Shown here: in pieces, positions 1 through 11,013 of the stretch | Layout: each line of letters begins with the position of its first letter | How positions within the stretch are numbered: the first letter of the stretch is position 1 | Assembly (NCBI GenBank): GCA_942491935.1 | Contig: CALOCZ010000026.1 | Coordinates: 1-64,000 of the forward strand | Reading direction: 5' to 3' | DNA length: 64,000 nucleotides | DNA from: JAGTVG01 sp942491935 | GTDB taxonomy: Bacteria > Bacteroidota > Bacteroidia > Cytophagales > Cyclobacteriaceae | The notes under the pieces: model-generated | The model's input: only the letters and a program-made list of their open reading frames with translations | Databases searched by the model: none | What the model was told of the DNA's origin: nothing | Position numbers and translations under genes: made by a program

Positions 1-690
1 ATCATACTTCAAGATTTCAGTTACATGTACTCCCAGAAAATATCTGTTAAAACCCTGGTGGAATTGTTTACATTTTATTTTGCAGGAAATGGAAAATAAC
101 ACATGGCTCAGTTGAATACAAGTTTTAATTTTTTCTTCTTGTATTATTCTGTACATTTTAACACTGCACTAGCTCAGGGAAGATTCATCAAAATTTTAAT
201 TCTTAAACGGATCATGTTTTGATCAGATCATACTTGATCCGACTGAAAGCCAGACATCGGTTGGATTATTTAAAGATCTGAACATTAATTGAAAAGCTGG
301 TGGTGCTTATTCCTGTAAATATTTCAACAATCTATAATGAGATATTATCTGAATGACCAATCAGGATTAGAATTTGGTTTTGCAGGTGGTGTTTTTTACC
401 CGATTCAATTAGCTATTTCAGAAAGATTAGCACAAGTCTTATAATTTTAATGAAATCAGATATAGCGTTTAGACAAAATAATTTAGTTGCGTTTGTTATG
501 TATTCGACTCCTCTTTATCCCGCCAGAGCGGGACTTCAGGTTCAATCCTTCATGCTATAGTTGGCTAGTAAACCGAATTGTATAGCGAACAAAGCCATTT
601 AAGATATGAACTTATTTGATTTTAAAGACTTTTCGGAAATGATATCCATAAATGGAATAAGTTACTGCCATGCTGAAAACCTTAGGTCGG
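1..690. other. Non-coding left edge, no gene recognised
   Basis: No convincing gene is visible. A 35-codon reading frame at 337-444 (plus strand, beginning MRYYLNDQSG) resembles a scrap of an outer-membrane-type protein but has no recognisable family. A short hairpin (TCCCGCCAGAGCGGGA) lies near 518-533. The region is downstream of the radical SAM gene, which reads toward it, so it may hold that gene's 3' untranslated end and some degraded sequence. Confidence 0.4.
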
Positions 691-2091
691 TTAAACAGAG
701 TCCAAAGCAGTAATTTCCAATAATACCGTCGTCCCTTTTTTAAAAATACCGAGGATCAACATCGACTTTAGAAGGGCTTTTACATCAGATAATCCAAAAC
801 GCTTTTTAAAATGTATGCTTTTAGGATACCTTGATAGAAAACCTTTTACCCGCAGATAATATGGCTTTCTGGAGTAAATTCCCTTAATGAGATTCTGATA
901 TCCATGTTTCAGGTCATCGAAGCTCATCTTTGGTATAAAATTCATGGCCATGTCCGTATTATTGCCAGAGAAACTGCTGATGATCCGGTTTTCTTTTAAT
1001 AAGCGTTTGTATAACTTAGTTTTAGGTGGGGCATTAAGCATGCCAACCATTGCAGAAATAATTCCACTATGTTGGATAAAATCAATTTGTCGCTGAAAAA
1101 TAGAAGGTTTATCGCTATCGAATCCTACAATAAATCCACCCATTACTATTAATCCCTTATTTTGAATTTTGTGAACGCTATCTATCAGATTTCTATTGTT
1201 ATTTTGAAATTTTGAGCATTCTTTTAAACTGTCTTCATCAGGTGTTTCAATTCCTACAAATACTGTTGAAAATCCACTCATAACCATTTTGTCCATTAAA
1301 ACATCATCATCTGATAGATTGATAGATGCTTCAGTAATAAATTTAAATGGATATTTTCTCTCCTGCATCCAGGCAGACAACTTCGGCAGTAATTCACTTT
1401 TTAGGAATCTTCTATTACCAATGAAGTTGTCATCCACGAAAAAAACTTCGCCTCTCCAACCGTTTTGATAGATTACATTCAATTCTTCAAGAATATGTTC
1501 TGAAGACTTCAATCGCATTTTATTCCCAAAAAGAGCTGTAATCTCACAAAAATCACAATTAAAGGGGCATCCCCTTGTTAATTGCAAACTCATTACAGCA
1601 TATTTCTTCTTATTCAACAACTGATATAATGGCAAAACACTTTGGCTAAGATCCGGGAATTCCTTGGAACTATACTGTGCTTTTGGAATTCCATTTTGAA
1701 GGTCATATAAAAACTCCTGAAGTGTCGCTTCAGCTTCATTGAGCACAAGATGATCAACCTGAGGAAATAAATCCGGCTCTTCAGTAAAAAGTGGTCCGCC
1801 GGCCACAATTTTTTTCCCTTGCGATATGCAGCGATTTATCAGGATTTCAGCTGATTCCTTTTGAATTGACATGGCACTGATAAAAACTAAATCAGCCCAA
1901 AGTATATCATTATCCTTAAGTGAATCGACATTCAGGTCTATTAGTCTTATCTCCCATTCTTCAGGCAACATAGCCGCAACTGTAATTAATCCTAATGGAG
2001 GATGGCTGGATTTTTTTGATATAAATTTCAAAGCATACTTGAAACTCCAGAAGGTAACCGGAAATTCAGGATATAATAAAAGTGCCTTCAT
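691..2091 (-). CDS. B12-binding-domain radical SAM protein
   Basis: A 466-residue protein with the two-domain layout of cobalamin-binding radical SAM enzymes. Residues ~1-150 look like the B12-binding Rossmann fold (begins MKALLLYPEFP; PPLGL at 31-35; conserved AGGP at ~97-100). The radical SAM core follows, with the [4Fe-4S] motif CxxxCxxC at Cys175, Cys179 and Cys182 (RGCPFNCDFCEI) and a later FVGIETP strand. The C-terminal part fits the DUF4070 tail common in this family, which includes the hopanoid C2-methylase HpnP and many uncharacterised methylases. The substrate cannot be told from sequence. I chose the ATG at 2091 because it opens the conserved MKALLLYP strand; the frame is open about 30 codons further upstream but that extension looks non-conserved. 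No partner enzyme is adjacent. Confidence 0.85.
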   Translation of the reverse strand: MKALLLYPEFPVTFWSFKYALKFISKKSSHPPLGLITVAAMLPEEWEIRLIDLNVDSLKDNDILWADLVFISAMSIQKESAEILINRCISQGKKIVAGGPLFTEEPDLFPQVDHLVLNEAEATLQEFLYDLQNGIPKAQYSSKEFPDLSQSVLPLYQLLNKKKYAVMSLQLTRGCPFNCDFCEITALFGNKMRLKSSEHILEELNVIYQNGWRGEVFFVDDNFIGNRRFLKSELLPKLSAWMQERKYPFKFITEASINLSDDDVLMDKMVMSGFSTVFVGIETPDEDSLKECSKFQNNNRNLIDSVHKIQNKGLIVMGGFIVGFDSDKPSIFQRQIDFIQHSGIISAMVGMLNAPPKTKLYKRLLKENRIISSFSGNNTDMAMNFIPKMSFDDLKHGYQNLIKGIYSRKPYYLRVKGFLSRYPKSIHFKKRFGLSDVKALLKSMLILGIFKKGTTVLLEITALDSV

Positions 2092-2307
2092 AATTATCGA
2101 ATTCAAATGTAATTTAGGAAAGATTTTAGGATTATTAAAGGATTGTGGGTAGAATACGAATTGGGACTGTATATGAAGCAAAAAATACTGAAGTATTAAT
2201 CAATTATCTCATAACTGTAAAATTGAGGTCATTTTACGTTTATAAATCATTATTCGACTTAATTCTCTCAATTTAAATGGAATTATAATCTGAGAGTTTC
2301 CTCTGAA

Positions 2308-4722
2308 TTACTCATACCTAAGGGTAACTACCGGATTTGTCCTGGCAGCATTCCACGACTGAACAAGCACAGTTCCTATCGCCAAAACAACAATTCCAAT
2401 TCCAATCCCAAAAAGAAGTGACCATTCCAAAACAATCCTTTCGGGAAGGATCTGCAGCATTTTACGGAAACCAAAAAAAGTTATGGGCCCTGCGATGATA
2501 AAGGCAATTAAAACAAGCTTTATAAAATACCTGGCTAGTTGAAAGGAAATGTTTTTTATAGACGCTCCGAAGACCTTACGTATACCAATTTCTTTTGTCT
2601 TTTGCTGGGTTATATATAAGGCTAAGGCAAACAATCCCATACTGGCGATGAATATTGCAAAAAAAGTCCCATAAAAAATCAATCTCGCAAACGGGCTTAA
2701 AATGCTTATGAAAGTATTGATCTCATCATCTATAAAAGTATATTGAAATACCTGGTCAGGAAATACCTCTTTAAAAGTGGTTTCAATTGATGAAAGTGCC
2801 TCATTTTTTTTATCTGGATCAATTCTTGCCAATAAATAGTTCTGATTATTAGATGAAAGAATATATGCACAGGGCATTTGTTTCATCTCGATCAGGCGAC
2901 TGACCTTAAAGTTCTTTACCACGCCTTTAATTTCAGGATAGTCTATTGGAACAGGTTGATTTGAATTATTATAATCAAATAATTCCACCTGATCACCTAT
3001 TTGATAATACTCACCAAAGAGATCTAAAAAGGTTTCATTTACTATCATACTGGTCTTTTCAGTTTCTATAGACAACGATTCCGGTTTTATTTTATATTCT
3101 ATTTCCAATAAATTGAAGTATTGTTCATCTATGTATATTGTTGGGATCCGTTGATCAAGATCGGAGGAGGGATCTTTCATATAAACACTGAAATCATTGC
3201 GCATTGACATTGGCACTTTTGATGTCAGGGACACACCTTTCATATTAACATGCTGATCCAATTGATCTTTTAAGATTCCAATTCTTGAATCCTGATTAAA
3301 TCCATCAAGGCTTATTGCCAGTAAGTGCTCTTTATTAAATCCAAGATCCTGATTTAACATAAAATTATACACCTTATAAATGCCAATGCTTCCAACAATT
3401 AAAACTATGGATACCACGTATTGAATAATAACCAATCCTTTCTTCATTGTAATTGAACCTTTCCTTTCTCTATTCCCCCTTAAGGCTTTTACCGGATTAA
3501 ATCTCGAGAGTATTAAGGCAGGATATACTCCTGATAGCAGACCAGTAAGAAATGTAGTACTAAAAGCTATTCCTAAAAAAGTCCAGTTACCTAGAAAACC
3601 ATTATCAAGATCAATCTGATAAAGGATATTCGAAAAACTGTTTAAATGAGGAATAAATATTTGCATTAGAACAATTGCAAACAGAAGGGATATAAATGCT
3701 ATAAACATTGACTCTCCCAAAAACTGCCAAAGTAATTGACCTTTCTGGGCGCCTAGAACTTTTCTAATTCCTACTTCACGATTCCTTTTAATTGACCTGG
3801 CGGTAGAAAGATTAATATAATTTAAACTTGCAATAAACAGTATGAACACTCCCAATGTCAATAATACATAGGTCATAGTTTTATTTCCTCTTTGAGAACT
3901 TCCATCTTTCGTAGGATTAAAAAAAATCGAAGTGAGTGACTGCATTGGTAAGCTGGCCTCATTGTAACCCTGAAGAGGTACTTTCTCAAGTAAAATCTGG
4001 TTTATTCTGGTCTGTACCCTATCCGCGACCGCATTTTCTTCTAACAACAAATAGGTATGACATCCATGCCAGTCATTTTCATACCAGTTATCCTTTACAA
4101 AGCGATTAAGAGTGTTCATCGATACCAAAACTTGAAATTGTATATGGGAATTTTGTGGTATATCTTCTAATATTCCCGAAACTTTTAAAGGCACAGCTTC
4201 ACCAGTTCTTGTATAGGTAGAGAGAATTTTATCCATAGGATTCTCGTCTCCAAAATATTTTTTTGAGATGCTTTTTGATAAAACAATTGAGTTAGGTGCT
4301 GCGAGGGCAGTTTTTTCGTTTCCTTGAATTAGCTTAAAATCAAATACGCTAAACATTTGACTATCACATCCATATGCATACATTTCCTTAAAACTGTTAT
4401 CCTTATAATGCAAGTCTAAGGGTAGCGATGAAAACCTGACCACCTCTTCTACTTCGTCAATATTGTCCTGGATATAGTCTGCAACAAATGGTGCCGTAAA
4501 TGATAGTCGCATTCTTCCTTTTCCTCCATCCAAATATTTATTAATCCTGTAGATTCGATCTTTCTTAGAATGGAATTGGTCGTAGCTGTGTTGAAATTGA
4601 AAATATAAAACGATTATTAAAAAGCAAGCCAATCCGATACTCAAGCCGGACACACTGATTATTGAAAATATTCTTTGTCTGATAAAACATCTGATGGCAA
4701 ATAATATATAGTTCCTGAACAT
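2308..4722 (-). CDS. FtsX/MacB-type ABC transporter permease, stand-alone
   Basis: An 804-residue membrane protein with a duplicated permease architecture. TM1 is near residues 20-42 (FSIISVSGLSIGLACFLI), followed by a periplasmic MacB_PCD-like domain, an FtsX domain with several TM segments near 275-420, then a second TM, a second periplasmic domain and a C-terminal FtsX domain. Both halves carry the cytoplasmic coupling-type motif (NREVGIRKVLGAQ and TKEIGIRKVFGAS). It ends NPVVTLRYE, the same tail as the five-gene array at 48.5-60.6 kb. No ATP-binding subunit is nearby. The start at 4722 is the ATG just before the conserved MFRNYILFAIRCF segment; an upstream in-frame ATG would add 25 poorly conserved residues. 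Such proteins are presumed to be mechanotransmission or export permeases working with a LolD/MacB-like ATPase; the cargo is unknown. Confidence 0.88.
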   Translation of the reverse strand: MFRNYILFAIRCFIRQRIFSIISVSGLSIGLACFLIIVLYFQFQHSYDQFHSKKDRIYRINKYLDGGKGRMRLSFTAPFVADYIQDNIDEVEEVVRFSSLPLDLHYKDNSFKEMYAYGCDSQMFSVFDFKLIQGNEKTALAAPNSIVLSKSISKKYFGDENPMDKILSTYTRTGEAVPLKVSGILEDIPQNSHIQFQVLVSMNTLNRFVKDNWYENDWHGCHTYLLLEENAVADRVQTRINQILLEKVPLQGYNEASLPMQSLTSIFFNPTKDGSSQRGNKTMTYVLLTLGVFILFIASLNYINLSTARSIKRNREVGIRKVLGAQKGQLLWQFLGESMFIAFISLLFAIVLMQIFIPHLNSFSNILYQIDLDNGFLGNWTFLGIAFSTTFLTGLLSGVYPALILSRFNPVKALRGNRERKGSITMKKGLVIIQYVVSIVLIVGSIGIYKVYNFMLNQDLGFNKEHLLAISLDGFNQDSRIGILKDQLDQHVNMKGVSLTSKVPMSMRNDFSVYMKDPSSDLDQRIPTIYIDEQYFNLLEIEYKIKPESLSIETEKTSMIVNETFLDLFGEYYQIGDQVELFDYNNSNQPVPIDYPEIKGVVKNFKVSRLIEMKQMPCAYILSSNNQNYLLARIDPDKKNEALSSIETTFKEVFPDQVFQYTFIDDEINTFISILSPFARLIFYGTFFAIFIASMGLFALALYITQQKTKEIGIRKVFGASIKNISFQLARYFIKLVLIAFIIAGPITFFGFRKMLQILPERIVLEWSLLFGIGIGIVVLAIGTVLVQSWNAARTNPVVTLRYE

Positions 4723-5129
4723 ATTTATAAAATTAAAAAATGAAGTTTGGCTAATTCCCAATATAATCTTCAAATTCAATGCCAAAATAAAAAACACTTT
4801 ACAGTTATCCCTCTTCAGCTTTTCAAAAATAGAAATGTACGATTCTGAACAATATTATCCGTTTTTGATCCATAAAATAAATAATACCAAAAAACTAGCG
4901 TTCTATTAATAACCCATTCTTGAAAGATAATTAGTTTGAATAAACATGGGAGTGTTTACCATTGAAGATTAAGTTTATATAAAAGGTGTAACCTTCAAGC
5001 AATTACTTAAAATATTCAAAAAGCATATATGGGTAAGTTTTTCAGAACAATCGAATTAAAAGAATTTTCATGAACGCCTTAATCTGACTATTTTATGTTC
5101 TTGTTTAACGTCAATTTTTATAAACTGAA
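4723..5129. other. Divergent intergenic region
   Basis: About 400 bases between the divergent permease and PLD-like genes. It presumably holds both promoters, but no clear repeat, operator-like palindrome or RNA gene was seen. The TGTTGGA/TCCAACA palindrome found at 46.4 and 48.4 kb is not present here. Confidence 0.4.
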
Positions 5130-5837
5130 ATGAATACGATTGAATTTACTATAGAGCCTCTATTACGAGAGTTTTTAGAAGATGATAAGCTCATTTTTGA
5201 ATTAGAAAAGTCTTTAACCAAACCCGTTTCAAATAAAGTAAAGCTGGCTTTAATAAAAGAGGTTCTGGACAAATCCAGGAGGAATATTGGCCCTGACCAG
5301 TACTATGCCTATAGTGAATGGCTAACTATACTTCTTGACAAAATTCTGAATTTAGGTGAATCCGAGCCGGAAAACGCAGCCTATTTCAGCCATCATGATG
5401 ACATTCGCGAAATAGCCATAAGAAATTTGAAATCTACCAGATCAGACTTGAAGATCTGTATGTTCACCATAAGCGATGACCCAATAGCTGAGACTTTGGA
5501 TGAGTGTTACTCCCGAGGTGTGAATGTAAGAATTATAACCGATGATGGAAAAATCTTCGATAAAGGATCTGATATTGTACTCCTGAATAAAAAAGGAATC
5601 AACGTAAGGATCGATTCTGACAAAAGCCTCATGCACCACAAATTTGTAATAATTGATAACATCAAATTGTTAACTGGAAGTTATAACTGGACCAGGACCG
5701 GAGCTGATATAAATAATGAGAATATGCTGGTCACAACCAATAACAAAATTGTAAGGGCATATAAAAAAGAATTCCAGAGACTCTGGATGGAAATGAATCC
5801 GCTTAGTAGAAATGGAAACGGCAAGGGCAAAAAATAA
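5130..5837 (+). CDS. Single-HKD phospholipase D-like protein
   Basis: A 235-residue soluble protein whose C-terminal half (about residues 90-225) is a PLD-like domain. It has one HxKxxxxD motif (MHHKFVIIDN, near residue 170) followed by the GSYNWT segment typical of Nuc/NucT and MitoPLD-type enzymes; a DDPIAETLDECYSRGVNVRIITDD stretch supports the fold. Proteins with one HKD motif usually act as dimers and hydrolyse phosphodiester bonds in nucleic acid or lipid. The N-terminal ~90 residues are helical and not recognised. No signal peptide is visible, so it is probably cytoplasmic, which favours a nuclease-like role over a phospholipase; that is inference. It stands alone, convergent with the next gene. 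Confidence 0.82.
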   Translation: MNTIEFTIEPLLREFLEDDKLIFELEKSLTKPVSNKVKLALIKEVLDKSRRNIGPDQYYAYSEWLTILLDKILNLGESEPENAAYFSHHDDIREIAIRNLKSTRSDLKICMFTISDDPIAETLDECYSRGVNVRIITDDGKIFDKGSDIVLLNKKGINVRIDSDKSLMHHKFVIIDNIKLLTGSYNWTRTGADINNENMLVTTNNKIVRAYKKEFQRLWMEMNPLSRNGNGKGKK

Positions 5838-5878
5838 CAAAAATCAAACCTCTATATTCAGGTTGGATATCGATCAAT

Positions 5879-7102
5879 TCAAATAGATTTTAATACTTCA
5901 ATCACTTTATCAATATCATTATCATTATTGTAAAGAGAAATTCCTAAACGAGTCACTCCTCCTCTTTCTGCTAAGCCCAGTACTTCCAGAGCCTTTTGAG
6001 CATAAAAATGACCATCCCAAGCTGTAATGTTGTGATCTGCCAGAATCCTGCATATATCAATAGCTGCTAAATGATCATGAACAAATGAAATTGTCGGTGC
6101 CCTCTCATCTTCTCCAAATTTGGGACCAACTATTCTCAGATTTTCAATCAGATTTATTTCTTTAAATAGTTTTCTGGCAATTCGTTGCTCATGGTCAGTA
6201 ATTGCATTCAGTCCTGAAACTAGCCGTTCACGTAAAACATTCCCTTTTCCTAGTGATGAAAGGAAAGCAATGGTTGCATTCACACCGGCGAGAGATGCAT
6301 GATTGAGGGTACCCGTTTCAATACAATATGGGGCAATCTGTTTTTGGGTTGATAGTCTATCGACGGGAAGTTGATCCAATTTACCTGGTTTTGAATATAA
6401 AAATCCAAGATGCGGGCCATAAAACTTATAGCTGGAACACAATAAGAAATCCATTCCTAAATTCTGTACATCAATTGAAAAATGAGGAGCATAATGAACC
6501 GCATCAACTAAAAGTAAGGCACCAACTCTATAACTCAATTCCCTGGCTAATTTAATATCGTTTACCGTCCCAAATGCATTGGAAGCCCATCCTATAGCCA
6601 CTAATCGTGTATTCTCAGTAATTTTATTTTTTAGGTCATCATTATCAAGGGTTCCATTCTCTCTTATACCTACTTCCTTGACCTTTATTCCATTTAACCT
6701 TAGAGATAACCAAGGCCCCCGGTTTGCTTCATGATCCAATTGGGTAATTACTACTTCATCTCCAGGTACCAGGATCCTCGAAAATGCCCGGCTGAGCGCT
6801 AAGTTTAGGCTCGTCATATTCTGGCCTATTGAAATGTTTGAGGCACCTTCTGCACCAAGAAATACAGCTATATTTCTTCTGGCATCGTCAATGATGCGAT
6901 CTGTTTCAATTGATGTTTGGAATTGCCCATGAAAGTTAGCGTTATAGAACCTATAGTAATTCGAAACAGCATTAATCACGCGCTTAGGTACTTGTGTGCC
7001 ACCAGGTCCGTCAAAAAATGTTAATGTTTTCCCTTTCACTTTTCTTTGCAGGGCTGGAAAATAATCCCTTGCATCTTGTAAAGAGATCTCTTTATTTTTC
7101 AT
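5879..7102 (-). CDS. Cysteine desulfurase-like class V aminotransferase
   Basis: A 407-residue fold-type I PLP enzyme of the class V aminotransferase/SufS-like group. Seen: FFDGPGGTQVP near the N-terminus, the TQLDHEANRGPW segment typical of this family, the PLP-ring aspartate in LLVDAVHYAPH, and the PLP lysine in SSYKFYGPHLG. These fit the subfamily usually annotated as cysteine desulfurase-like (VC1184 type) rather than true SufS, because no SufE, SufU or other suf genes are nearby. Reaction is most likely C-S bond cleavage or a related elimination; the actual substrate is not predictable. The start ATG gives a normal N-terminus. It is convergent with the PLD-like gene. Confidence 0.85.
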   Translation of the reverse strand: MKNKEISLQDARDYFPALQRKVKGKTLTFFDGPGGTQVPKRVINAVSNYYRFYNANFHGQFQTSIETDRIIDDARRNIAVFLGAEGASNISIGQNMTSLNLALSRAFSRILVPGDEVVITQLDHEANRGPWLSLRLNGIKVKEVGIRENGTLDNDDLKNKITENTRLVAIGWASNAFGTVNDIKLARELSYRVGALLLVDAVHYAPHFSIDVQNLGMDFLLCSSYKFYGPHLGFLYSKPGKLDQLPVDRLSTQKQIAPYCIETGTLNHASLAGVNATIAFLSSLGKGNVLRERLVSGLNAITDHEQRIARKLFKEINLIENLRIVGPKFGEDERAPTISFVHDHLAAIDICRILADHNITAWDGHFYAQKALEVLGLAERGGVTRLGISLYNNDNDIDKVIEVLKSI

Positions 7103-7444
7103 GGCTATGTCTTAAAGTATTAAGATCCTTCCTGACTAAATGAAAATTACAGATCTAAGTTAAAATATTTTTCTGAGAATACACTTTAGACTGCTCCTTC
7201 ATTTGATCTGAATACAATCCTGACAATTATATTCAAATGAATACAAGAGATTATAAAAAGTATTTTTAAAATCCAGTAAAAAATTGGTAACTTTTGAGAT
7301 ATACCTGATCAAAAAATTATTGCTCTATTTAATAAAAAATTGATACATACATTAAATCATCTTGAAAATCAATCAATTATTTCTGGTGCTTATTCTGATG
7401 ACTAAAAATTTAATTTGTCAATTTTGACAAAACGATATTAGTTC
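7103..7444. other. Intergenic region with an inverted repeat
   Basis: About 340 AT-rich bases between divergent genes. A perfect 7-bp inverted repeat (TTTGTCA-ATTT-TGACAAA, 7414-7431) lies just upstream of the start of the broken AsmA-like gene and could be an operator or overlap its promoter. Nothing else was recognised. Confidence 0.4.
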
Positions 7445-10400
7445 ATGAGGAAAATTTTAATTGTATTAGTTACAAGTGTTCTTATCGTATTTCTGGTGTT
7501 TATTTCCAGCCTTCTGATATTTTCAATCAAGCATCCAGAAAACTATTGAGCACGCAATAACGGAATATATAAACTCAAGTTTTGAGAATACTATTCATAT
7601 CGAAAGTTTCCATCTGACCTTATCTTAATAATTTTCCAAATGCCCGACTGAGTTTATCGAATGTTGTGTTATCGGATGATAGCTGCGAAGTAATTCGCAT
7701 AGGTAGTATCAATGTGTTTTTTAACATAAAGAATTTTCTGAATGAAAATATTGAGATCAATAGAATTATTATAAGCAATGCTGTTATAAATGACAGAATC
7801 GATATTAATGGCAATAAGCCAAAGATCAGGTTTTCAAAAAAAGTCCAGGTGCGGAAAAACCAGCCTTCCGATCCATATCTTATCACCAGATTTGGAGCTA
7901 AATAACATAAAACTCTCCTTAACAAATGATTATAAAAAAAATGAAACATATATTACCATAAATCAAAGTTTATTCAACCTTGAACTGGATCAAAATCTAA
8001 TATCCTTATCAGGTAACTTATCTGGAAATCTGGATTCATTAAAATCAAATGGATTCACATTATTTTCCAACAAAAAAATTGAAGGGAATGATATTATTTT
8101 TAAAATAAACACTAAAGACGGCCACACCTATCTTGAAAGTGGATATTTAGAAGCCAATTCTTTAAAACTGCATCCAACTGTGTCCTTTAAGAAGCAGGAA
8201 AATGGAAATATGGTAAAACTAATAATAGAAACCAGTGGCAACCTGGATGCGCATTTGAATTTATTTAATCTCCCGGAAGGAATAACTTTAAAACAATTGA
8301 ACGAGGATGCTGAAATAAGAGTATCCTACAATCAGGATGGATTGGTAAATCCTTTAACACGGCCTTTTAATCAGCTAAAGTTTGAAATAAAAAATGCACA
8401 TTTTTCAAGTCCGAGTATACCCTATCCTGTTCAGCATTTGCATATTATAGGAAATTACAATAACGGTGTAAAGCATAGTCCTGAAACTAATAATTTGATT
8501 GTCGATACACTAAATTTCAAAATAGAAGAAAGCTATGTCAATGCCCGGTTATTAATAAATAATTTAAAAGATCCTGTAGTACAGGGCCATTTAATATCTG
8601 AAATAGACTTAAAACACATTCTTCATGATGATAAATTTAGGGCCACTGGTTTTGTTAGAGCAGATTTATTTATTGACGGTAAGATTAATGAACTGCGGAA
8701 ACTTCATTTGAATAATGATCAGCGTGCTTATGGATATGTCCAGATTGATTCTGTTGACCTCTTACTTGGAAAATCAGAAAATAGAATAAGAATTCCATAT
8801 GGGAATATTAACCTGGATAATCATTATGTAGAAATTATTGATCTCAATGGGCAATTCAATGACTCTTTTTTTGAAATCCAGGCTGAACTGAACAATCTGG
8901 ATGATTTTATCTTAAACAATAAAAATCCTTTAAGGGGCAATATTAACATTTCATCTGATTATATAAATCTAGAGTCTTTAATAGCTCCTAAGGATACTTT
9001 AAAAAGAAATCAAAGTACTTTTAAAATACCTAATACTAATCTTGATATAAATTTTCAGGCAAAAAAAATAGAAGGGAAATTTGGGACAATAGATCAATTG
9101 AACTTCAATGGAAATATAGACCATGAAAGTCTAAGCGTTGATAATTTGACCTTCAATTTTGAAGATGGAATAGTAAAGAGTAATCTTTTAATAAAGCGCA
9201 GCGAGAATGGACTGGAGATCAAGGGAGGAAAAATTAATGCTGAATTTAATCACCTTAATATTGATAAAATACTTAATTCCGGTAAGAGAAATGTTGAAAG
9301 TTCTAAAGGTACCCAGCTACCACATGATTTAAATTTACAATTTGATCTCTCGATTAAAGACGGTATCGCATTTGAACGCGAATTTAGAAATTTTGAAATG
9401 AATGTTATTTTCGCGAAAGGCGATATTGAAGTGAAGAAAATTGAAACAGAATTGATGAAGGGAAAGCTTTCATTGTATTCAGATATTAAATATAACCAGG
9501 AGGGAATATGGTATGTTAAAGCTGATGGAAATACTACTTTCCCTCACTTATCAGTCCGGGATCTGTTAAACGACTTTCATAAAGAAAAATCATCTTCCTC
9601 AGAAACAGAAAAACCTTTTAAATTACCTGAAATAGTAGACATTAATTTGGGCGTTAAAATTGACAGCCTTGAATATGGCAAGCTGGTGTTTAATAATATC
9701 CATACGAAAATAAATGTCACTAGAGATGAAATTGGTATTGAAGATTTTTCAATTAATTTAAATAAAGGTTTGGGTCAAATAGATTTACAGTTAGTCAATT
9801 ACCTGCAAGACGATCCCAGAATAATTGGCAATATAGATCTGGACCATAGACTCTGTGAATATTCAAACAATTTATGAGTCGATTAGTGGATTCAGTTCTA
9901 ATGAAAAGCACACTGAAGAACAAATGTCACATGAAATTCCACACAATGTTGCTATTAATGTTAATCTATCTGCTGATTATATACAAAATCAAAATATTAT
10001 TATTGAGAATCTACATTTATCCAGTAATATAGTTGATGGGATCTTAAGTATTAGTGATATACATTTCAATTCTGCTGGGGGACATATTAAATTTTCCGGA
10101 TTGTGGATTCAAGATGATAACAATTTAATTGATGGGCATTTTTATACTACTGGAAACAGGTTGTCTATTGATCCATTGATTAAATCTTTCACTAATACCG
10201 ACTTAGCAGACGGCAGGCATGGAAATATTGAAGGTTATCTATCTTTTGAGGCAGAGGGATTATTTCAAATGGATAGCTTATTAAATATTGTAACAGATCA
10301 GAACCTGTTTTTTTCTGATATTATTATTGAAGAAGGCAAAATAAGTAACAATCCTCAATTAGATACTACTTTATCTTTTATAGGACACAGGGCTAAAGAT

Positions 10401-10844
10401 AATGTTCTTATAAAGAATTCTGAATTTCAGATATTTATAAATGGAAGAGATATTATTCTACAGGATGTTTTAGTTAATAATAGCATTAGTGACATGGATA
10501 TCTTTGGAAGATATTACGAATATGATTCAGCCATTAATCTGAATTTTCGAGTAAGTCTTACAGATTTGTTTTTCCGAACCAAAAAGAAAAGATATGCAGA
10601 CACAAATGATGGAAAGATCAGATTATTTAAAGACCTCAGTGTATTTATTGAATTGGATAACTCTTCTCCAAAACATAAAATAAGGTTACACCCGAAGCGA
10701 AAACATAGGTTGAAACGAAAGGATTTGGAAGCTGACATTGAGGCAATTGTTATTGAATACCGGACAAGATTGAATAACCTCTATCTGGATGCTGATCCAA
10801 AAGTAGAAGAAAGCAGGCTTCCCCTGGAGGAATTAAACGATTAG
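7445..10844 (+). pseudogene. AsmA/TamB-like protein, broken by four frame changes
   Basis: About 3.4 kb that would encode a protein of ~1,130 residues of the AsmA/TamB-like superfamily (envelope proteins with an N-terminal TM helix and a long beta-rich periplasmic part, involved in lipid traffic or outer-membrane homeostasis). The N-terminus (from 7445: MRKILIVLVTSVLIVFLVF) is a TM anchor. Coding similarity then continues in other frames: about 7540-7620, 7621-7860, 7865-9877 and 9850-10844. The third-to-fourth change lies beside an A7 run near 7837-7843; the last occurs near 9850, where IGNIDLDH should run on into DSVNIQTIYESISGF. Between breaks the sequence is well preserved over hundreds of codons, so either this is a young pseudogene or some breaks are sequence errors. 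The largest intact pieces start only at internal codons. Confidence 0.75.
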
Positions 10845-11013
10845 TGCTTAAAAGTCTATAAATTATTTCAGATTAAATGTTATAAATCTCAGATATTGTT
10901 GTTTCCTTAATTGTTTTAATCTCATTTAAACTTCAATTTTTAACATTTCATAATAATTCAGACTAATTTTGGACTTTTTACAGGAAACCATTTCTAATCT
11001 TAAAGAAAGTAAA

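Noticed and set aside
515..560. A tRNA-like stretch with GGTTCAATCC
   Set aside because: Stems of a T-arm, anticodon arm and acceptor do not form; only the short TTC-like loop matches by chance, beside a simple hairpin.
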